48,361 nucleotides of DNA, from the NCBI GenBank assembly GCA_028716845.1, contig JAQUPF010000017.1:1-48361 (forward strand). Direction: 5' to 3'. Source of the stretch: a bacterium. Lineage in GTDB: Bacteria; Auribacterota; Tritonobacteria; UBA1439. Every line of letters begins with the position of its first letter. The first letter of the stretch is position 1. Below are positions 14,523 through 23,862 of the stretch, in pieces. The notes beneath the pieces are model-generated. The model saw nothing but the letters and a program-made list of their open reading frames with translations, ran no database searches and was not told the origin of the DNA. The position numbers and the translations under genes were made by a program.

Positions 14523-16010
14523 ATGCGGCTCGAGGAACTCATCGCGGCGCTCCCCGGATGCCGCGTGCGCGGGAGGCGCGACGCCGAGATCACCGGCATC
14601 ACGCTCGATTCCCGCACGGTGCGGCCGGGCAACCTCTTCGCCGCCCTGCCGGGTCGCCGCGGCGACGGCCACGATCACGCGGCGGAGGCGCGCGGGCGCG
14701 GCGCGGCGGCGATCCTCGCCCAGCGGGAGGTCCCGAACGGGGGGAGGATGACCGTCGTCCTCGTCGAGGACAGCCGGGCGGCGCTCGCGGTCCTCGCCGA
14801 CCGGTTCTGGGCCGCCCCATCGAGGGAACTGGAGGTCATCGGCGTGACGGGGACGAACGGCAAGACGACCGTCTGCTACCTCACGAGGGACCTTCTCCGC
14901 GCGGCGGGCCGGCGCCCCGCCCTCATCGGCACGATCGAGTACCTGGTCGGCGCGCGGTCGATACCGGCCGAGCGGACGACGCCGGAGGCCCCGATGCTCC
15001 AGGCGCTCATGCGCGAGGCGGTCCTCGGCGGGTGCGACTCCCTCGTCATGGAGGTCTCCTCCCACGCGCTCGCGCAGCACCGGGTCGACTGCGTCCTGTT
15101 CCGCGTCGCCGTCTTCACGAACCTGGGCGGCGACCACCTGGACTTCCACGGCGGCCGGGAGGAGTACCTCGCCGCCAAGGCCTCGCTCTTCCGGTCGCCG
15201 TCGCTCGCGGGCGCGATCGTCAACGCCGACGACGGCTTCGCGGCGGCGATCGCCGACGGGATCGCGGCCCCGGTCCTCACCTACGGCATCGCCGCCGCCG
15301 CGTCGCTGCGGGCGACGTCGATCGAGCGGACGCCGCGGGGGAGCCGGTTCACGATCGAGCGCGGGGACGAGCGGGCGGCGGTCGACCTCCCGCTCCTCGG
15401 CCTGCACAACGTCATGAACGCCCTCGCCGCCGCCGGCGCGGCCGCCGCGGCCGGCATGGGGCTCCCGGAGGCCGCGGCCGCCCTCTCCTCGGCGCGCCCG
15501 GTGCCGGGCCGGCTCGAGGAGGTCGCCGTCGGCGCCGCCCCCTTCAGGGTGTTCATCGACTACGCCCACACGGCGGAGGCCCTCGAGAATGCCCTCCTCG
15601 CCGTCCGCGGCGTCTGCCGCGGGAGGCTCATCGCCGTCTTCGGCTGCGGGGGGGACAGGGACAGGAGCAAGCGCCTCCCGATGGGGCGGGTCGCCGCCCG
15701 GTGCGCGGACGAGGCGATCATCACCTCCGACAACCCGAGGGGCGAGGACCCGGCGGCGATCATCGAGGAGATCGCGCGGGGGTTCGCCGGGACCGGGGGG
15801 CGGGCGGACGCGATCCCGGACCGGCGGGAGGCGATCGCGGCGGCGATCGGGCGGGCGGGGCCGGGCGACGTCGTCCTCGTCGCCGGCAAGGGGCACGAGT
15901 CGACGCAGGAGTTCGCGAACACGGTGGTCCCGTTCAGCGACCGGGATGTCGTGCGGGACCTGGCGGCGCGGCGGGGCGGCGCATCGGATGGATCCGATAC
16001 GGGTCACTGA
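14523..16010 (+). CDS. murE: UDP-N-acetylmuramoyl-L-alanyl-D-glutamate ligase (meso-DAP adding)
   Basis: 495 aa, usual Mur ligase length and three-domain plan. N-terminal DSRTVRPGNLFAALPG binds the UDP moiety. The P-loop GVTGTNGKTTVCYL lies near residue 108. EVSSHALAQHRVD and YAHTAEALENAL follow. The substrate-selecting DNPR (residues 403-406, DNPRGEDP) is the mark of enzymes that add meso-diaminopimelate rather than lysine. ATG 14523, RBS GGAGGGAG. The last 23 bp overlap murF. Confidence 0.96.
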   Translation: MRLEELIAALPGCRVRGRRDAEITGITLDSRTVRPGNLFAALPGRRGDGHDHAAEARGRGAAAILAQREVPNGGRMTVVLVEDSRAALAVLADRFWAAPSRELEVIGVTGTNGKTTVCYLTRDLLRAAGRRPALIGTIEYLVGARSIPAERTTPEAPMLQALMREAVLGGCDSLVMEVSSHALAQHRVDCVLFRVAVFTNLGGDHLDFHGGREEYLAAKASLFRSPSLAGAIVNADDGFAAAIADGIAAPVLTYGIAAAASLRATSIERTPRGSRFTIERGDERAAVDLPLLGLHNVMNALAAAGAAAAAGMGLPEAAAALSSARPVPGRLEEVAVGAAPFRVFIDYAHTAEALENALLAVRGVCRGRLIAVFGCGGDRDRSKRLPMGRVAARCADEAIITSDNPRGEDPAAIIEEIARGFAGTGGRADAIPDRREAIAAAIGRAGPGDVVLVAGKGHESTQEFANTVVPFSDRDVVRDLAARRGGASDGSDTGH

Positions 16011-17406
16011 GGCGGTGCAGGCGATCTCGGGGGAGCTTGTCGCCCCGGGCGGCGCGTCCCTCGTGCGGTCGATCTCGACCGACACGCGGCGCGTCGCGCC
16101 GGGCGCCTTCTTCGTCGCGCTCCGCGGCCCCCGGCACGACGGCCACGACCACCTGGCGGAGGCGGTCGAGGCGGGGGCGGCGGGCCTGATCGTCTCCCGC
16201 CTCCCCGCCGGGGCGGCGGCGGAGCGATGGGCGGCGGAAGGGGTGGCCATCGTGAGGGTCGGGGACACGCTCGCGGCGCTCGCGGACCTCGCCCGGTGGT
16301 ACCGCTCGCGCTTCCCGATCCCCGTCGTGGCCGTGACCGGCTCGAACGGCAAGACGACCACGAAGGAGATGATCGCCGCGATCGCCTCGACGCGCCTCGC
16401 CGTGCACGCGAGCGAGGGGACGCTCAACAACCAGGTCGGCGTGCCGCTCACCGTCCTCGGGATCGAGCGGCGGCACGCCCTCGCCGTCGTGGAGATGGGG
16501 ATGAACGCGCGGGGGGAGATCGCCCACCTCGCCCGGATCGCGGAGCCGGACGTGGGGGTCATCACGAACGTCGGGCCCGCCCACCTCGAGTTCCTCGGCT
16601 CGCTCGAGGAGGTCGCGGCGGCCAAGGCCGAGCTCCTCGCGGTCATGTCGGGGGGGGGGAACGGCGCCCGCGCCGCGGTCCTCAACCGCGACGACCCCCG
16701 CGTGGCGGCCATGGCGGGGATGTTCCGGCTGCGCGTCCGGACCTTCGGCATGGGCGCGGAGGCCGACGTCCGGGCGGTCGACGTGCGGTTCACGCGGCGC
16801 GGGGCGCGCTTCACGATCCGCTTCGCCCGCTCGGGGCGGGGTGTGCGGGCCGCCGCCCCGTTCATGGGTATCCACAACGTCATGAACGCCCTCGCGGCGG
16901 CGGCGGCGTGCGAGGAGATCGGGATGGCGGTCGAGGATATCGCCGCCGGGCTCGGCGCGGTCCGGCTCCCCCCCCTCCGGATGGAGCGGGCCGAGCGGGA
17001 CGGCGTCACCGTCGTCAACGACGCCTACAACGCGAACCCCGCCTCGATGCGCGCGGCGATCGACACGGTCGCCGGGATGGCGGTGCGCGGCGCGCGGATC
17101 CTCGTCATGGGCGACATGCTGGAGCTGGGGGAGGCGGCCCCCGCCGCGCACCGGGAGGCGGGGCGCCACGCGGCGGCGCGCGGCTTCCGCGCCCTCATCG
17201 CCGTCGGCGAGCACGCGGCGGAGGCCGCGGCGGGGGCGCGCGAGGGGGGGATGGAGCCGGGGAGGATCGTCGTCTGCCGGGACGTGGACGCGGCGGCGGC
17301 GGCGCTCCGCGAGACAGCGCGGGCCGGTGACTGCGCGCTCCTGAAGGCGTCCCGCCGCGTCGGACTCGAGCGGGTCATCATGGAGCGGGAGGCGGCCGGG
17401 TGCTGA
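15988..17406 (+). CDS. murF: UDP-N-acetylmuramoyl-tripeptide--D-alanyl-D-alanine ligase
   Basis: 472 aa. MurF adds D-Ala-D-Ala to the UDP-MurNAc tripeptide. It shows STDTRRVAPGAFFVAL, the ATP loop AVTGSNGKTTTKEM (about 116-129), EMGMNARGEIAHLA, NVGPAHLEFLGS and NDAYNANPASM, all typical of MurF. I start at ATG 15988, overlapping the murE stop, rather than the longer frame-open extension inside murE. The supplier of D-Ala-D-Ala (ddl) is not in the window. Confidence 0.96.
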   Translation: MDPIRVTEAVQAISGELVAPGGASLVRSISTDTRRVAPGAFFVALRGPRHDGHDHLAEAVEAGAAGLIVSRLPAGAAAERWAAEGVAIVRVGDTLAALADLARWYRSRFPIPVVAVTGSNGKTTTKEMIAAIASTRLAVHASEGTLNNQVGVPLTVLGIERRHALAVVEMGMNARGEIAHLARIAEPDVGVITNVGPAHLEFLGSLEEVAAAKAELLAVMSGGGNGARAAVLNRDDPRVAAMAGMFRLRVRTFGMGAEADVRAVDVRFTRRGARFTIRFARSGRGVRAAAPFMGIHNVMNALAAAAACEEIGMAVEDIAAGLGAVRLPPLRMERAERDGVTVVNDAYNANPASMRAAIDTVAGMAVRGARILVMGDMLELGEAAPAAHREAGRHAAARGFRALIAVGEHAAEAAAGAREGGMEPGRIVVCRDVDAAAAALRETARAGDCALLKASRRVGLERVIMEREAAGC

Positions 17407-17437
17407 CGGCCACGCGGTCGGAAAACGGGGTGTCCTG

Positions 17438-18535
17438 ATGCTCTACTACCTGCTGTACCCGCTCAGGGAGCAGTTCTTCGGCTTCAACGTCGTCCGCTAC
17501 ATCACCTTCCGGGCGGCGGCCGCCGCGGTGACGGCGTTCCTGGTGAGCATCGTCGCCGGCCCCCCGGTCATCCGCCGCATGCGCGCGCTCGGGGTCGGGG
17601 GGAAGGTGCGGCGCGACTGGTTCCCGCTCCACGACCGGCACCGGGGCAAGGACGGGACGCCGACGATGGGCGGCGTCCTCGTCATCCTCGCCGTCATTGT
17701 CTCCTCGCTCCTCTGGGCGGACATCCTCAACCGCTTCGTCCTGCTGCTCCTCCTCTCGCTCGTCTGGCTCGGGGCGATCGGCTTCGTCGACGACTGGCTG
17801 AAGGTCCGGAAGGGCGACCCGCGCGGGATGCGGGCGAAGGTGAAGTTCACCGGCCAGGTCGCGCTCGGCCTGTTCGTGGGGGCGTACCTCCTCCTCCACC
17901 CGGAGACGGCGCCGTTCGCGGGGGAGGTCGCCGTGCCGTTCTACAAGCAGCCGATCATCGCCGATCTCGGCGTCTTCTACGCCCTCTTCGCCGCCCTCGT
18001 CATCGTGGGGAGCTCGAACGCCGTCAACCTCACCGACGGCCTCGACGGCCTCGCGATCGGCTGCGTCATCATCGCGGCGCTCGCCTACTCGGTGATGACC
18101 TACGTGAGCGGCCACGCGGTCTTCGCCCGGTACCTCCAGATCCGCTACATCCCCGGCAGCGGGGAGCTCGCCGTCACCTGCGCGGCGATCGTGGGAGCGG
18201 GGCTCGGCTTCCTCTGGTACAACGCCCACCCGGCCGAAATCTTCATGGGGGACACCGGCTCGCTCGCCCTCGGCGGGGCGGTGGGGCTCACGGCGCTCCT
18301 CATCAAGAAGGAGATCGCCCTCCTCCTCGTCGGCGGCGTCTTCGTCATGGAGGCCGTCTCCGTCATCCTCCAGGTCGCCTCGTTCAAGCTCACCGGCAGG
18401 CGGATCTTCCTGATGGCGCCGCTCCACCACCATTGCGAGATGAAGGGATGGTCCGAGACGAAGGTGACGGTGCGGTTCTGGATCATGGCGCTCATCTTCA
18501 GCCTTGTCGGCCTGGGGGCGCTGAAACTGCAATGA
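17438..18535 (+). CDS. mraY: Phospho-N-acetylmuramoyl-pentapeptide transferase
   Basis: 365 aa polytopic inner-membrane enzyme that makes lipid I from undecaprenyl phosphate and UDP-MurNAc-pentapeptide. Conserved features: GTPTMGG (about residues 71-77), the Asp pair in FVDDWLK, NAVNLTDGLDGLA, FMGDTGSLALGG and the HHHCE loop near the C-terminus. About ten hydrophobic spans. The stop overlaps the murD start (ATGA). Confidence 0.97.
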   Translation: MLYYLLYPLREQFFGFNVVRYITFRAAAAAVTAFLVSIVAGPPVIRRMRALGVGGKVRRDWFPLHDRHRGKDGTPTMGGVLVILAVIVSSLLWADILNRFVLLLLLSLVWLGAIGFVDDWLKVRKGDPRGMRAKVKFTGQVALGLFVGAYLLLHPETAPFAGEVAVPFYKQPIIADLGVFYALFAALVIVGSSNAVNLTDGLDGLAIGCVIIAALAYSVMTYVSGHAVFARYLQIRYIPGSGELAVTCAAIVGAGLGFLWYNAHPAEIFMGDTGSLALGGAVGLTALLIKKEIALLLVGGVFVMEAVSVILQVASFKLTGRRIFLMAPLHHHCEMKGWSETKVTVRFWIMALIFSLVGLGALKLQ

Positions 18536-19932
18536 GGAGCGTCGAGGGGGGCGCGCGCGGGGCGTCGGCGGCGTTCGCCGGCAGGGAGGTCCTCGTCCTC
18601 GGCGTCGGGCGGAGCGGGACGGCGGCGGCGGTCCTCCTCCTCCGCGCGGGCGCGCGGGTGCGGGCGAGCGACAGCGGCTCGGGGGCGGAGACGGCGCGTC
18701 GGGCGGCCGCCCTGGAGCGGATGGGGTGCCGGGTGGAGATCGGCGGGCACACGGATCGGTTCGCGCGGGGCGCCGCGGCGGTCGTCGCGAGCCCCGGCGT
18801 GCCGCCGTCCGCCCCGGTCGTGCGGGCAGCGCTCGCGGCGGGCGTTCCCGTCATGAGCGAGATCGAGCTCGCGGACCGGTTCTGCGGGGGGGAGGTCGCC
18901 GCCGTGACGGGCACGAACGGGAAGACGACGACGGTGACGCTCCTCCAGCGGATGCTCGCGGCGGCGGGCCTCCGCGCCGTCGCCTGCGGCAACATCGGGC
19001 GCCCGTTCTCCGAGTGCGCGGCGGACCCGGCGCGCCACGATCTGTTCGTCGTCGAGGTGAGCTCCTTCCAGCTCGAGCTCGTGCGGGAGTTCAGGCCGCG
19101 CGTCGCGGCGCTGCTGAACATCTCGCCGGACCACCTGGACCGCCACGGCTCGATGGAGGCGTACGCGGCGGCGAAGGCGGCCCTCTTCCGTCGCCAGGGC
19201 GCGGGCGATTGGGCGATCGTGCGCGACGACGAGCGGGAGGCCTGGCTGCGGCGGGGGATCCTGCACGGGCAGGCGCTCCGCACCTTCGGGCGGTCGCCGG
19301 CGGCGGGGGAGGGGGCCCGCCTGGAGAACGGCACCCTCCTGCTCGAGACGCGGCGGGGGAGGGAGGAGATATGCGGGGAGGATGAGATACGGCTCGCGGG
19401 CAGGCATAACGTCGAGAACGTCCTCGCGGCGGCGGCGGCCGCCGCCGCCCTCGGCGCGGGCGTCGACGCGATCCGGGGGGCGGCGACCGCATTCGGCGGC
19501 CTCCCGCACCGGATGGAGCCCGCCGGGGAGCGCGGCGGGGTGCGCTTCATCAACGATTCGAAGGCCACCAACCCGGACGCGGTGCGCCGGGCCCTCGGCG
19601 CCGTCGACGGCGGGGTGATCCTCATCGCGGGCGGGAGGGACAAGGGGTTCGATTACTCGGTTCTCCGCGGGGAGGTGGCGCGGCGCGCGCGCGCGGTGGT
19701 GCTCATCGGCGAGGCCGCCGGCGCGATCGGGCGCGCACTCGCGGGGGCGGCGAAGATCATCTCCGCCCCCGACATGGACGCCGCGGTCCGCGCGGCGACG
19801 GCCGAGGCGGCGCCGGGGGAGACGGTCCTCCTGTCGCCGGCCTGCTCGAGCCACGACATGTTCAGGGACTACGAGGAGCGGGGAGAGGCGTTCAGGCGTG
19901 CGGTCGGTCGGCTGATGGCCGAGGCCGCCTGA
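18532..19932 (+). CDS. murD: UDP-N-acetylmuramoyl-L-alanine--D-glutamate ligase
   Basis: 466 aa. MurD adds D-glutamate. The N-terminal Rossmann-like region contains VLVLGVGRSGTAAA, the P-loop is TGTNGKTTTVTLLQ (about 125-138), and EVSSFQLELV, NISPDHLDRHGSMEAY, FINDSKATNPDA and LLSPACSSHDMF follow, all MurD hallmarks. ATG 18532 is inside the mraY stop; frame-open sequence farther upstream is within mraY and is not used. The murF-mraY-murD order is standard. Confidence 0.96.
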   Translation: MRSVEGGARGASAAFAGREVLVLGVGRSGTAAAVLLLRAGARVRASDSGSGAETARRAAALERMGCRVEIGGHTDRFARGAAAVVASPGVPPSAPVVRAALAAGVPVMSEIELADRFCGGEVAAVTGTNGKTTTVTLLQRMLAAAGLRAVACGNIGRPFSECAADPARHDLFVVEVSSFQLELVREFRPRVAALLNISPDHLDRHGSMEAYAAAKAALFRRQGAGDWAIVRDDEREAWLRRGILHGQALRTFGRSPAAGEGARLENGTLLLETRRGREEICGEDEIRLAGRHNVENVLAAAAAAAALGAGVDAIRGAATAFGGLPHRMEPAGERGGVRFINDSKATNPDAVRRALGAVDGGVILIAGGRDKGFDYSVLRGEVARRARAVVLIGEAAGAIGRALAGAAKIISAPDMDAAVRAATAEAAPGETVLLSPACSSHDMFRDYEERGEAFRRAVGRLMAEAA

Positions 19933-19974
19933 GGCGGCGGTCGGCAGCGGGTATCATCGGGAAGGGAGGTTCGC

Positions 19975-20682
19975 ATGAGCAGGCGGGACATCGTCGTCAC
20001 GGTCGTGGCGGGGCACGCGTGCGTGCTCGGCCTCGCGGTGCTCTTCGGCGGCTGCGCGAGGCAGCGGCGGGATGTGAAGCTCACGGCGGCGGCCCCGGTC
20101 GGGGAGATCAGGGCGCCCGAGGGGGAGCCGGAGGCGATCCTCGAGCCGAAGGGGCTCGCCGAGGAGACGGACCTGCTCGTGTCGCGCGCGCCGGAGATCA
20201 TTCCTGCGGCGCCCCCCCCGGCGGCGGCGCCCGAGCCGGCGCCCGCCGCGGTCGCGCGGGAGGAACGGGCGCCGGTCGTGCCGGAGATCAGGCCCCCCGC
20301 CGAGGCGCCGGCGGCCGGGCCGGCGGTCGCGGCGAGGACCCACAGGGTCGCCCCCGGCGAGAGCCTCTGGAAGATCGGCCGGATGTACGGCATCTCCGTC
20401 GCCGCCCTCGCGAGGGCCAACGACATTCCGCCGGACAGCCGCCTCCGCGTCGGCCAGCTCCTCTCCCTGCCGGAGGGTGCGGCCGTCAGGGATGAGGCCC
20501 CTCCCCGCGAGGCGCCCCCGACGGCGCCCGAGGCGGGGACGAGGCACCTGGTCCGGAAGGGCGAGTCGCTCTGGATGATCGCCAGGCAGCACCGGGTTTC
20601 GCTCGCGCGGCTCATCGAGGCGAACCGGATCGAGGACCCCTCGAAGATCAGGGAGGGGCAGATCCTCGTCATTCCCCGCTGA
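19975..20682 (+). CDS. Lipoprotein with two LysM domains
   Basis: 235 aa. The signal peptide ends in VLFGGC (Cys27), followed by a long Pro/Ala/Glu-rich region (about 30-120) that may span the envelope. LysM 1 is at about 122-166 (PGESLWKIGRMYGI, LRVGQLLSLP) and LysM 2 at about 190-234 (KGESLWMIARQHRV, IREGQILVIP). LysM binds N-acetylglucosamine in peptidoglycan. It lies between murD and ftsW, so it may link the divisome to the wall or outer membrane (inference). No catalytic peptidase or amidase domain is seen. RBS GGGAGGT. Confidence 0.9.
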   Translation: MSRRDIVVTVVAGHACVLGLAVLFGGCARQRRDVKLTAAAPVGEIRAPEGEPEAILEPKGLAEETDLLVSRAPEIIPAAPPPAAAPEPAPAAVAREERAPVVPEIRPPAEAPAAGPAVAARTHRVAPGESLWKIGRMYGISVAALARANDIPPDSRLRVGQLLSLPEGAAVRDEAPPREAPPTAPEAGTRHLVRKGESLWMIARQHRVSLARLIEANRIEDPSKIREGQILVIPR

Positions 20683-20708
20683 CGGGCGTGCGGAAGGGAG
20701 GGGTCGCG

Positions 20709-21845
20709 GTGCAGTGCCGAACGCTGCTGTTCCTGACGGTCGTCGTGCTCCTGAGCATCGGCGTCGTCATGATCTACTCGACGAGCGCCGTCTTCGCGCA
20801 GGAGTCGTTCAACGACAGCTACTATTTCCTCAAGCGGCAGGCGGCCTGGATCGCGATCGGCCTGGCGGGCTTCGCGCTCGCCGTCAACACCGACTACCAC
20901 TCCCTCCGCGAGCGAAGCCTGCCGCTGCTGCTCGCGAGCATCGTCCTCCTCGCCCTCGTGTTCGTCCCCGGGATCGGGAGGGCCGCGGGAGGGGCGAGCA
21001 GGTGGATCCGGCTGGGGACGTTCAGCCTCCAGCCCTCGGAGATGGCGAAGTTCACGCTCGTCCTCTACCTGGCGGACGCGATGGCGAGGAAACAGCGCCG
21101 GATCGACCGCTTCTGGAAGGGGCTCGCCCCGCCGCTCGCCCTCGCCCTCGTCGTCCTCGGCCTCATCATCGCCCAGCCCGACCTCGGGACGACCGTCCTC
21201 ATCGCCTCCGTCGCCGTCATCATGCTCTTCGTCGCGGGCGCGCGGCTCCGCCTGCTCGTCCCGCTCGCCCTCGCGGCGGTGCCGGCCGTCTACGCCCTCG
21301 TCTTCAGCTCCGCCTACCGGCGCCGCCGGATCATCGCCTTCCTCAACCCGTGGGCCGACCCGGAGGGGACCGGCTTTCAGATCATCCAGTCGTTCATCGC
21401 CCTCGGCTCGGGCGGGATCGCCGGCCTGGGGCTCGCCCAGAGCAGGCAGAAGTTCTACTACCTGCCGGCGGCGCACACCGACTTCATCTTCTCCATCATC
21501 GGCGAGGAGCTCGGCGTCATCGGGTCCGCCGCGATCGTGACGCTCTTCCTCGTCCTCCTCATCTGCGGGATGCGGATCTGCAGGAACGCGATCGACGTGT
21601 ACGGCCAGCTCCTCGCCCTCGGGATCGTGTCGCTCATCGGCCTCCAGACGATCATCAACATCGCGGTGGTGACCGGCGCCGTCCCGACGAAGGGCCTCCC
21701 GCTGCCGTTCATCAGCTTCGGGGGATCGAGCATGGTGTTCAATCTGTTCGCGGTCGGGGTCCTGATGAACGTCGGCAGGCACATGGACACCGACACGGCC
21801 GCCCATTACCTGGAGCGGCACGCGGGGAGGACGATGCGGGTATGA
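20709..21845 (+). CDS. ftsW: Lipid II polymerase FtsW (SEDS family)
   Basis: 378 aa, about ten membrane spans. SEDS marks: GGASRWIRLGTFSLQPSEMAK, AQPDLGT, SRQKFYYLPAAHTDFIFSIIGEELG and PFISFGGSSM. FtsW polymerises septal glycan together with the class B PBP FtsI. I favour GTG 20709 (GGGAGGGG a few bases upstream) over GTG 20688, which lies before that Shine-Dalgarno. RodA is the alternative family member, but the dcw context indicates FtsW. The stop overlaps murG. Confidence 0.94.
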   Translation: MQCRTLLFLTVVVLLSIGVVMIYSTSAVFAQESFNDSYYFLKRQAAWIAIGLAGFALAVNTDYHSLRERSLPLLLASIVLLALVFVPGIGRAAGGASRWIRLGTFSLQPSEMAKFTLVLYLADAMARKQRRIDRFWKGLAPPLALALVVLGLIIAQPDLGTTVLIASVAVIMLFVAGARLRLLVPLALAAVPAVYALVFSSAYRRRRIIAFLNPWADPEGTGFQIIQSFIALGSGGIAGLGLAQSRQKFYYLPAAHTDFIFSIIGEELGVIGSAAIVTLFLVLLICGMRICRNAIDVYGQLLALGIVSLIGLQTIINIAVVTGAVPTKGLPLPFISFGGSSMVFNLFAVGVLMNVGRHMDTDTAAHYLERHAGRTMRV

Positions 21846-22933
21846 GGATCGCCTTCGCCGCGGGAGGGACGGGCGGGCACCTGTATCCGGCGCTCGCCGC
21901 CGCGGAGGACCTGCGGGGGCGGGATGCGTCCTTCGAGGCGCTCTTCTTCGTGTCGCGGCGGCCGCGCGACGGCGAGACCGTCGGGCGGAGCGGGTTCCCG
22001 TTCCGGCCGCTGCCCGGGCGGGGCCTCGGCGGCGGCCCGGCCGGGGCGCTCGCGGCCGCCCTCGGCGCGGCGGGCGCCTGGGCGGCGTCGGCGTCGGTCA
22101 TGCGGCGGCGGAGGATCGAGGCGGTCGCCGGGTTCGGGGCGTACGTCTCGGTCGGCCCGGTGCTCGCCGCCCGGACGCTCGGCCTCGGGATCGTCGTCCA
22201 CGAGCAGAACGCGCTCATGGGAAGGGCGAACAGGCGCCTCGCGCGCTGGGCGGACGGCGTGGCCCGCGGCCTGCCGCCGGCGGAGGGCCTCCGGCGGGGG
22301 CACGTGCTCACCGGGGTGCCCGTGCGGCCGTCGGTGCTCTCACCGCCGGGGAGGGAGGAGGCGCGCGCGCGCCTGGGCCTCGAGGGGAACCGGTTCACGC
22401 TCCTCGTCATGGGGGGGAGCCAGGGCGCGCGCGCGCTGAACGAGGCCGCGGCCGCCGACGCGCCGCTCCTCGCCCGCGGGGGGGGCGTCCAGGTCGTGCA
22501 CCTGAGCGGCGCGGAGGGATGCGGGATGGTGCGCGCGGCGTACGGGGGCGCGGGCCTGCCGGCGGCGGTGTTCGCGTACCTCGAGGAAATCGAGTGGGCG
22601 TACGCGGCGGCGGACCTCGCGGTCTGCCGGTGCGGGGCGATGACGCTCGCGGAGATCGCGGCGTCGGGGCTGCCGGCGGTCCTCGTGCCGTTCCCGCGCG
22701 CGGCGGACGACCACCAGGCCGTGAACGCCCGGGTCTTCGAGGCGGCGGGGGCGGCGGTCGTGCGGCCGGAGGCGGGTCTCCGGCCCGGCGCGCTCGCCGG
22801 CCTCGTCCGATCGCTGATGGACGATCCCGGCGCCCGACGGCGGATGGGGACGGCGGCGCGGTCGCTCGCGGTGCCGGACGCCGCCCGGCGGCTCGCCGAC
22901 CTGATCGCCCGGGCGGCGGGAAGGAAGCGGTGA
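21842..22933 (+). CDS. murG: UDP-N-acetylglucosamine--lipid I GlcNAc transferase
   Basis: 363 aa GT-B enzyme making lipid II at the inner face of the membrane. It shows AAGGTGGHLYPALA at the N-terminus, GFGAYVSVGP, VHEQNALMGRANR, the middle loop MGGSQGARALN, and RCGAMTLAEIAASG (Cys in place of the usual Ser in RSGAMT). The UDP-binding loop is PFPRAADDHQAVNA. ATG 21842 overlaps the ftsW stop, and the stop overlaps murB. murC, which commonly follows murG, is absent here. Confidence 0.95.
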   Translation: MRIAFAAGGTGGHLYPALAAAEDLRGRDASFEALFFVSRRPRDGETVGRSGFPFRPLPGRGLGGGPAGALAAALGAAGAWAASASVMRRRRIEAVAGFGAYVSVGPVLAARTLGLGIVVHEQNALMGRANRRLARWADGVARGLPPAEGLRRGHVLTGVPVRPSVLSPPGREEARARLGLEGNRFTLLVMGGSQGARALNEAAAADAPLLARGGGVQVVHLSGAEGCGMVRAAYGGAGLPAAVFAYLEEIEWAYAAADLAVCRCGAMTLAEIAASGLPAVLVPFPRAADDHQAVNARVFEAAGAAVVRPEAGLRPGALAGLVRSLMDDPGARRRMGTAARSLAVPDAARRLADLIARAAGRKR

Positions 22934-23862
22934 CGGGGGCGGTGCGGGAGCGCCTGCGGCGGCTCGCCGGCGCGGCGGTGCGGTTCGACGAGCCGCTCGA
23001 GGCGCACACGAGCATGCGGGTGGGGGGGGCGGCGGATGCGTTCGCGGAGGTCCTCGACGAGCGCGCGCTCTCCCGGCTCCTGCGGCTCTGCGCGGAGACG
23101 GGCGTCCCGCTGTTCGTCCTGGGGGGCGGCACCAACGTCATCGCGCCGGACGGGGGATGGCGCGGGGTCGTCGTGCGCCTCGCGGGCGAACGGTTCGAGC
23201 GGATCGCCGCGCGCGGCGAGCGGGTGCGCGCGGGGGCGGCCGCGCGGCTCCCGGCGCTCGTCGACGAGGCGGTCCGCCGGTCGCTCGCCGGCATCGAGTG
23301 CCTCGCCGGGATACCGGGGACCGTCGGGGGGGCGGTCAGGATGAACGCGGGAACGGCGGGCGGCTGCATCGGCGACGCGGTCGAGTCGGCGAGGCTCATG
23401 GACCGCGCGGGGGCGGTCCGGGAGGCGGAGCGCGCGCGGATGGGCTTCGGCTACCGGCGCTCGGCCGCCGCGGAGGCGGCGGTGGTCCTCGAGGTCACCC
23501 TCCGCCTGCGCCCGCGCGAGGCCGGGGCGGTCGGGGAGGAGGTCAGGCGCGCGATCGAGCGACGCGCGGCGTGGCTCCCCGATGCGCCGAGCGCCGGGTG
23601 CGTTTTCCGGAACCCGCCCGGCGGCGCGACGGCGGGGGAGCTCATCGACCGGATCGGCCTCCGGGGCGCCCGGTCGGGCGGCGCGGCGGTCCACGACCGG
23701 CACGCGAACGTGATCGTGAATACGGGCGGGGCGCGCGCGCGCGACGTCCTCCGCCTCATGGACCTCGTGCGGGACCGCGTGCGGGCGGCGACGGGGATCG
23801 ACCTCGCGCCCGAGGTCGTGGTCATGGGGGAGGGGGCGGGGAGGGAGGGGACGACGGCATGA
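22930..23862 (+). CDS. murB: UDP-N-acetylenolpyruvoylglucosamine reductase
   Basis: 310 aa FAD enzyme reducing enolpyruvyl-UDP-GlcNAc with NADPH. FAD-binding part: HTSMRVGGAAD, VLGGGTNVIAPD, LAGIPGTVGGAVRMNAG. The catalytic loop reads SAGCVFRNPP, with Cys at the proton-donor position that is Ser in E. coli MurB; Cys there is a recurrent natural variant. The short type II form fits (it lacks the extra E. coli-type insertion). Start GTG 22930 overlaps the murG stop, and the stop overlaps ftsQ. Confidence 0.95.
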   Translation: MTGAVRERLRRLAGAAVRFDEPLEAHTSMRVGGAADAFAEVLDERALSRLLRLCAETGVPLFVLGGGTNVIAPDGGWRGVVVRLAGERFERIAARGERVRAGAAARLPALVDEAVRRSLAGIECLAGIPGTVGGAVRMNAGTAGGCIGDAVESARLMDRAGAVREAERARMGFGYRRSAAAEAAVVLEVTLRLRPREAGAVGEEVRRAIERRAAWLPDAPSAGCVFRNPPGGATAGELIDRIGLRGARSGGAAVHDRHANVIVNTGGARARDVLRLMDLVRDRVRAATGIDLAPEVVVMGEGAGREGTTA

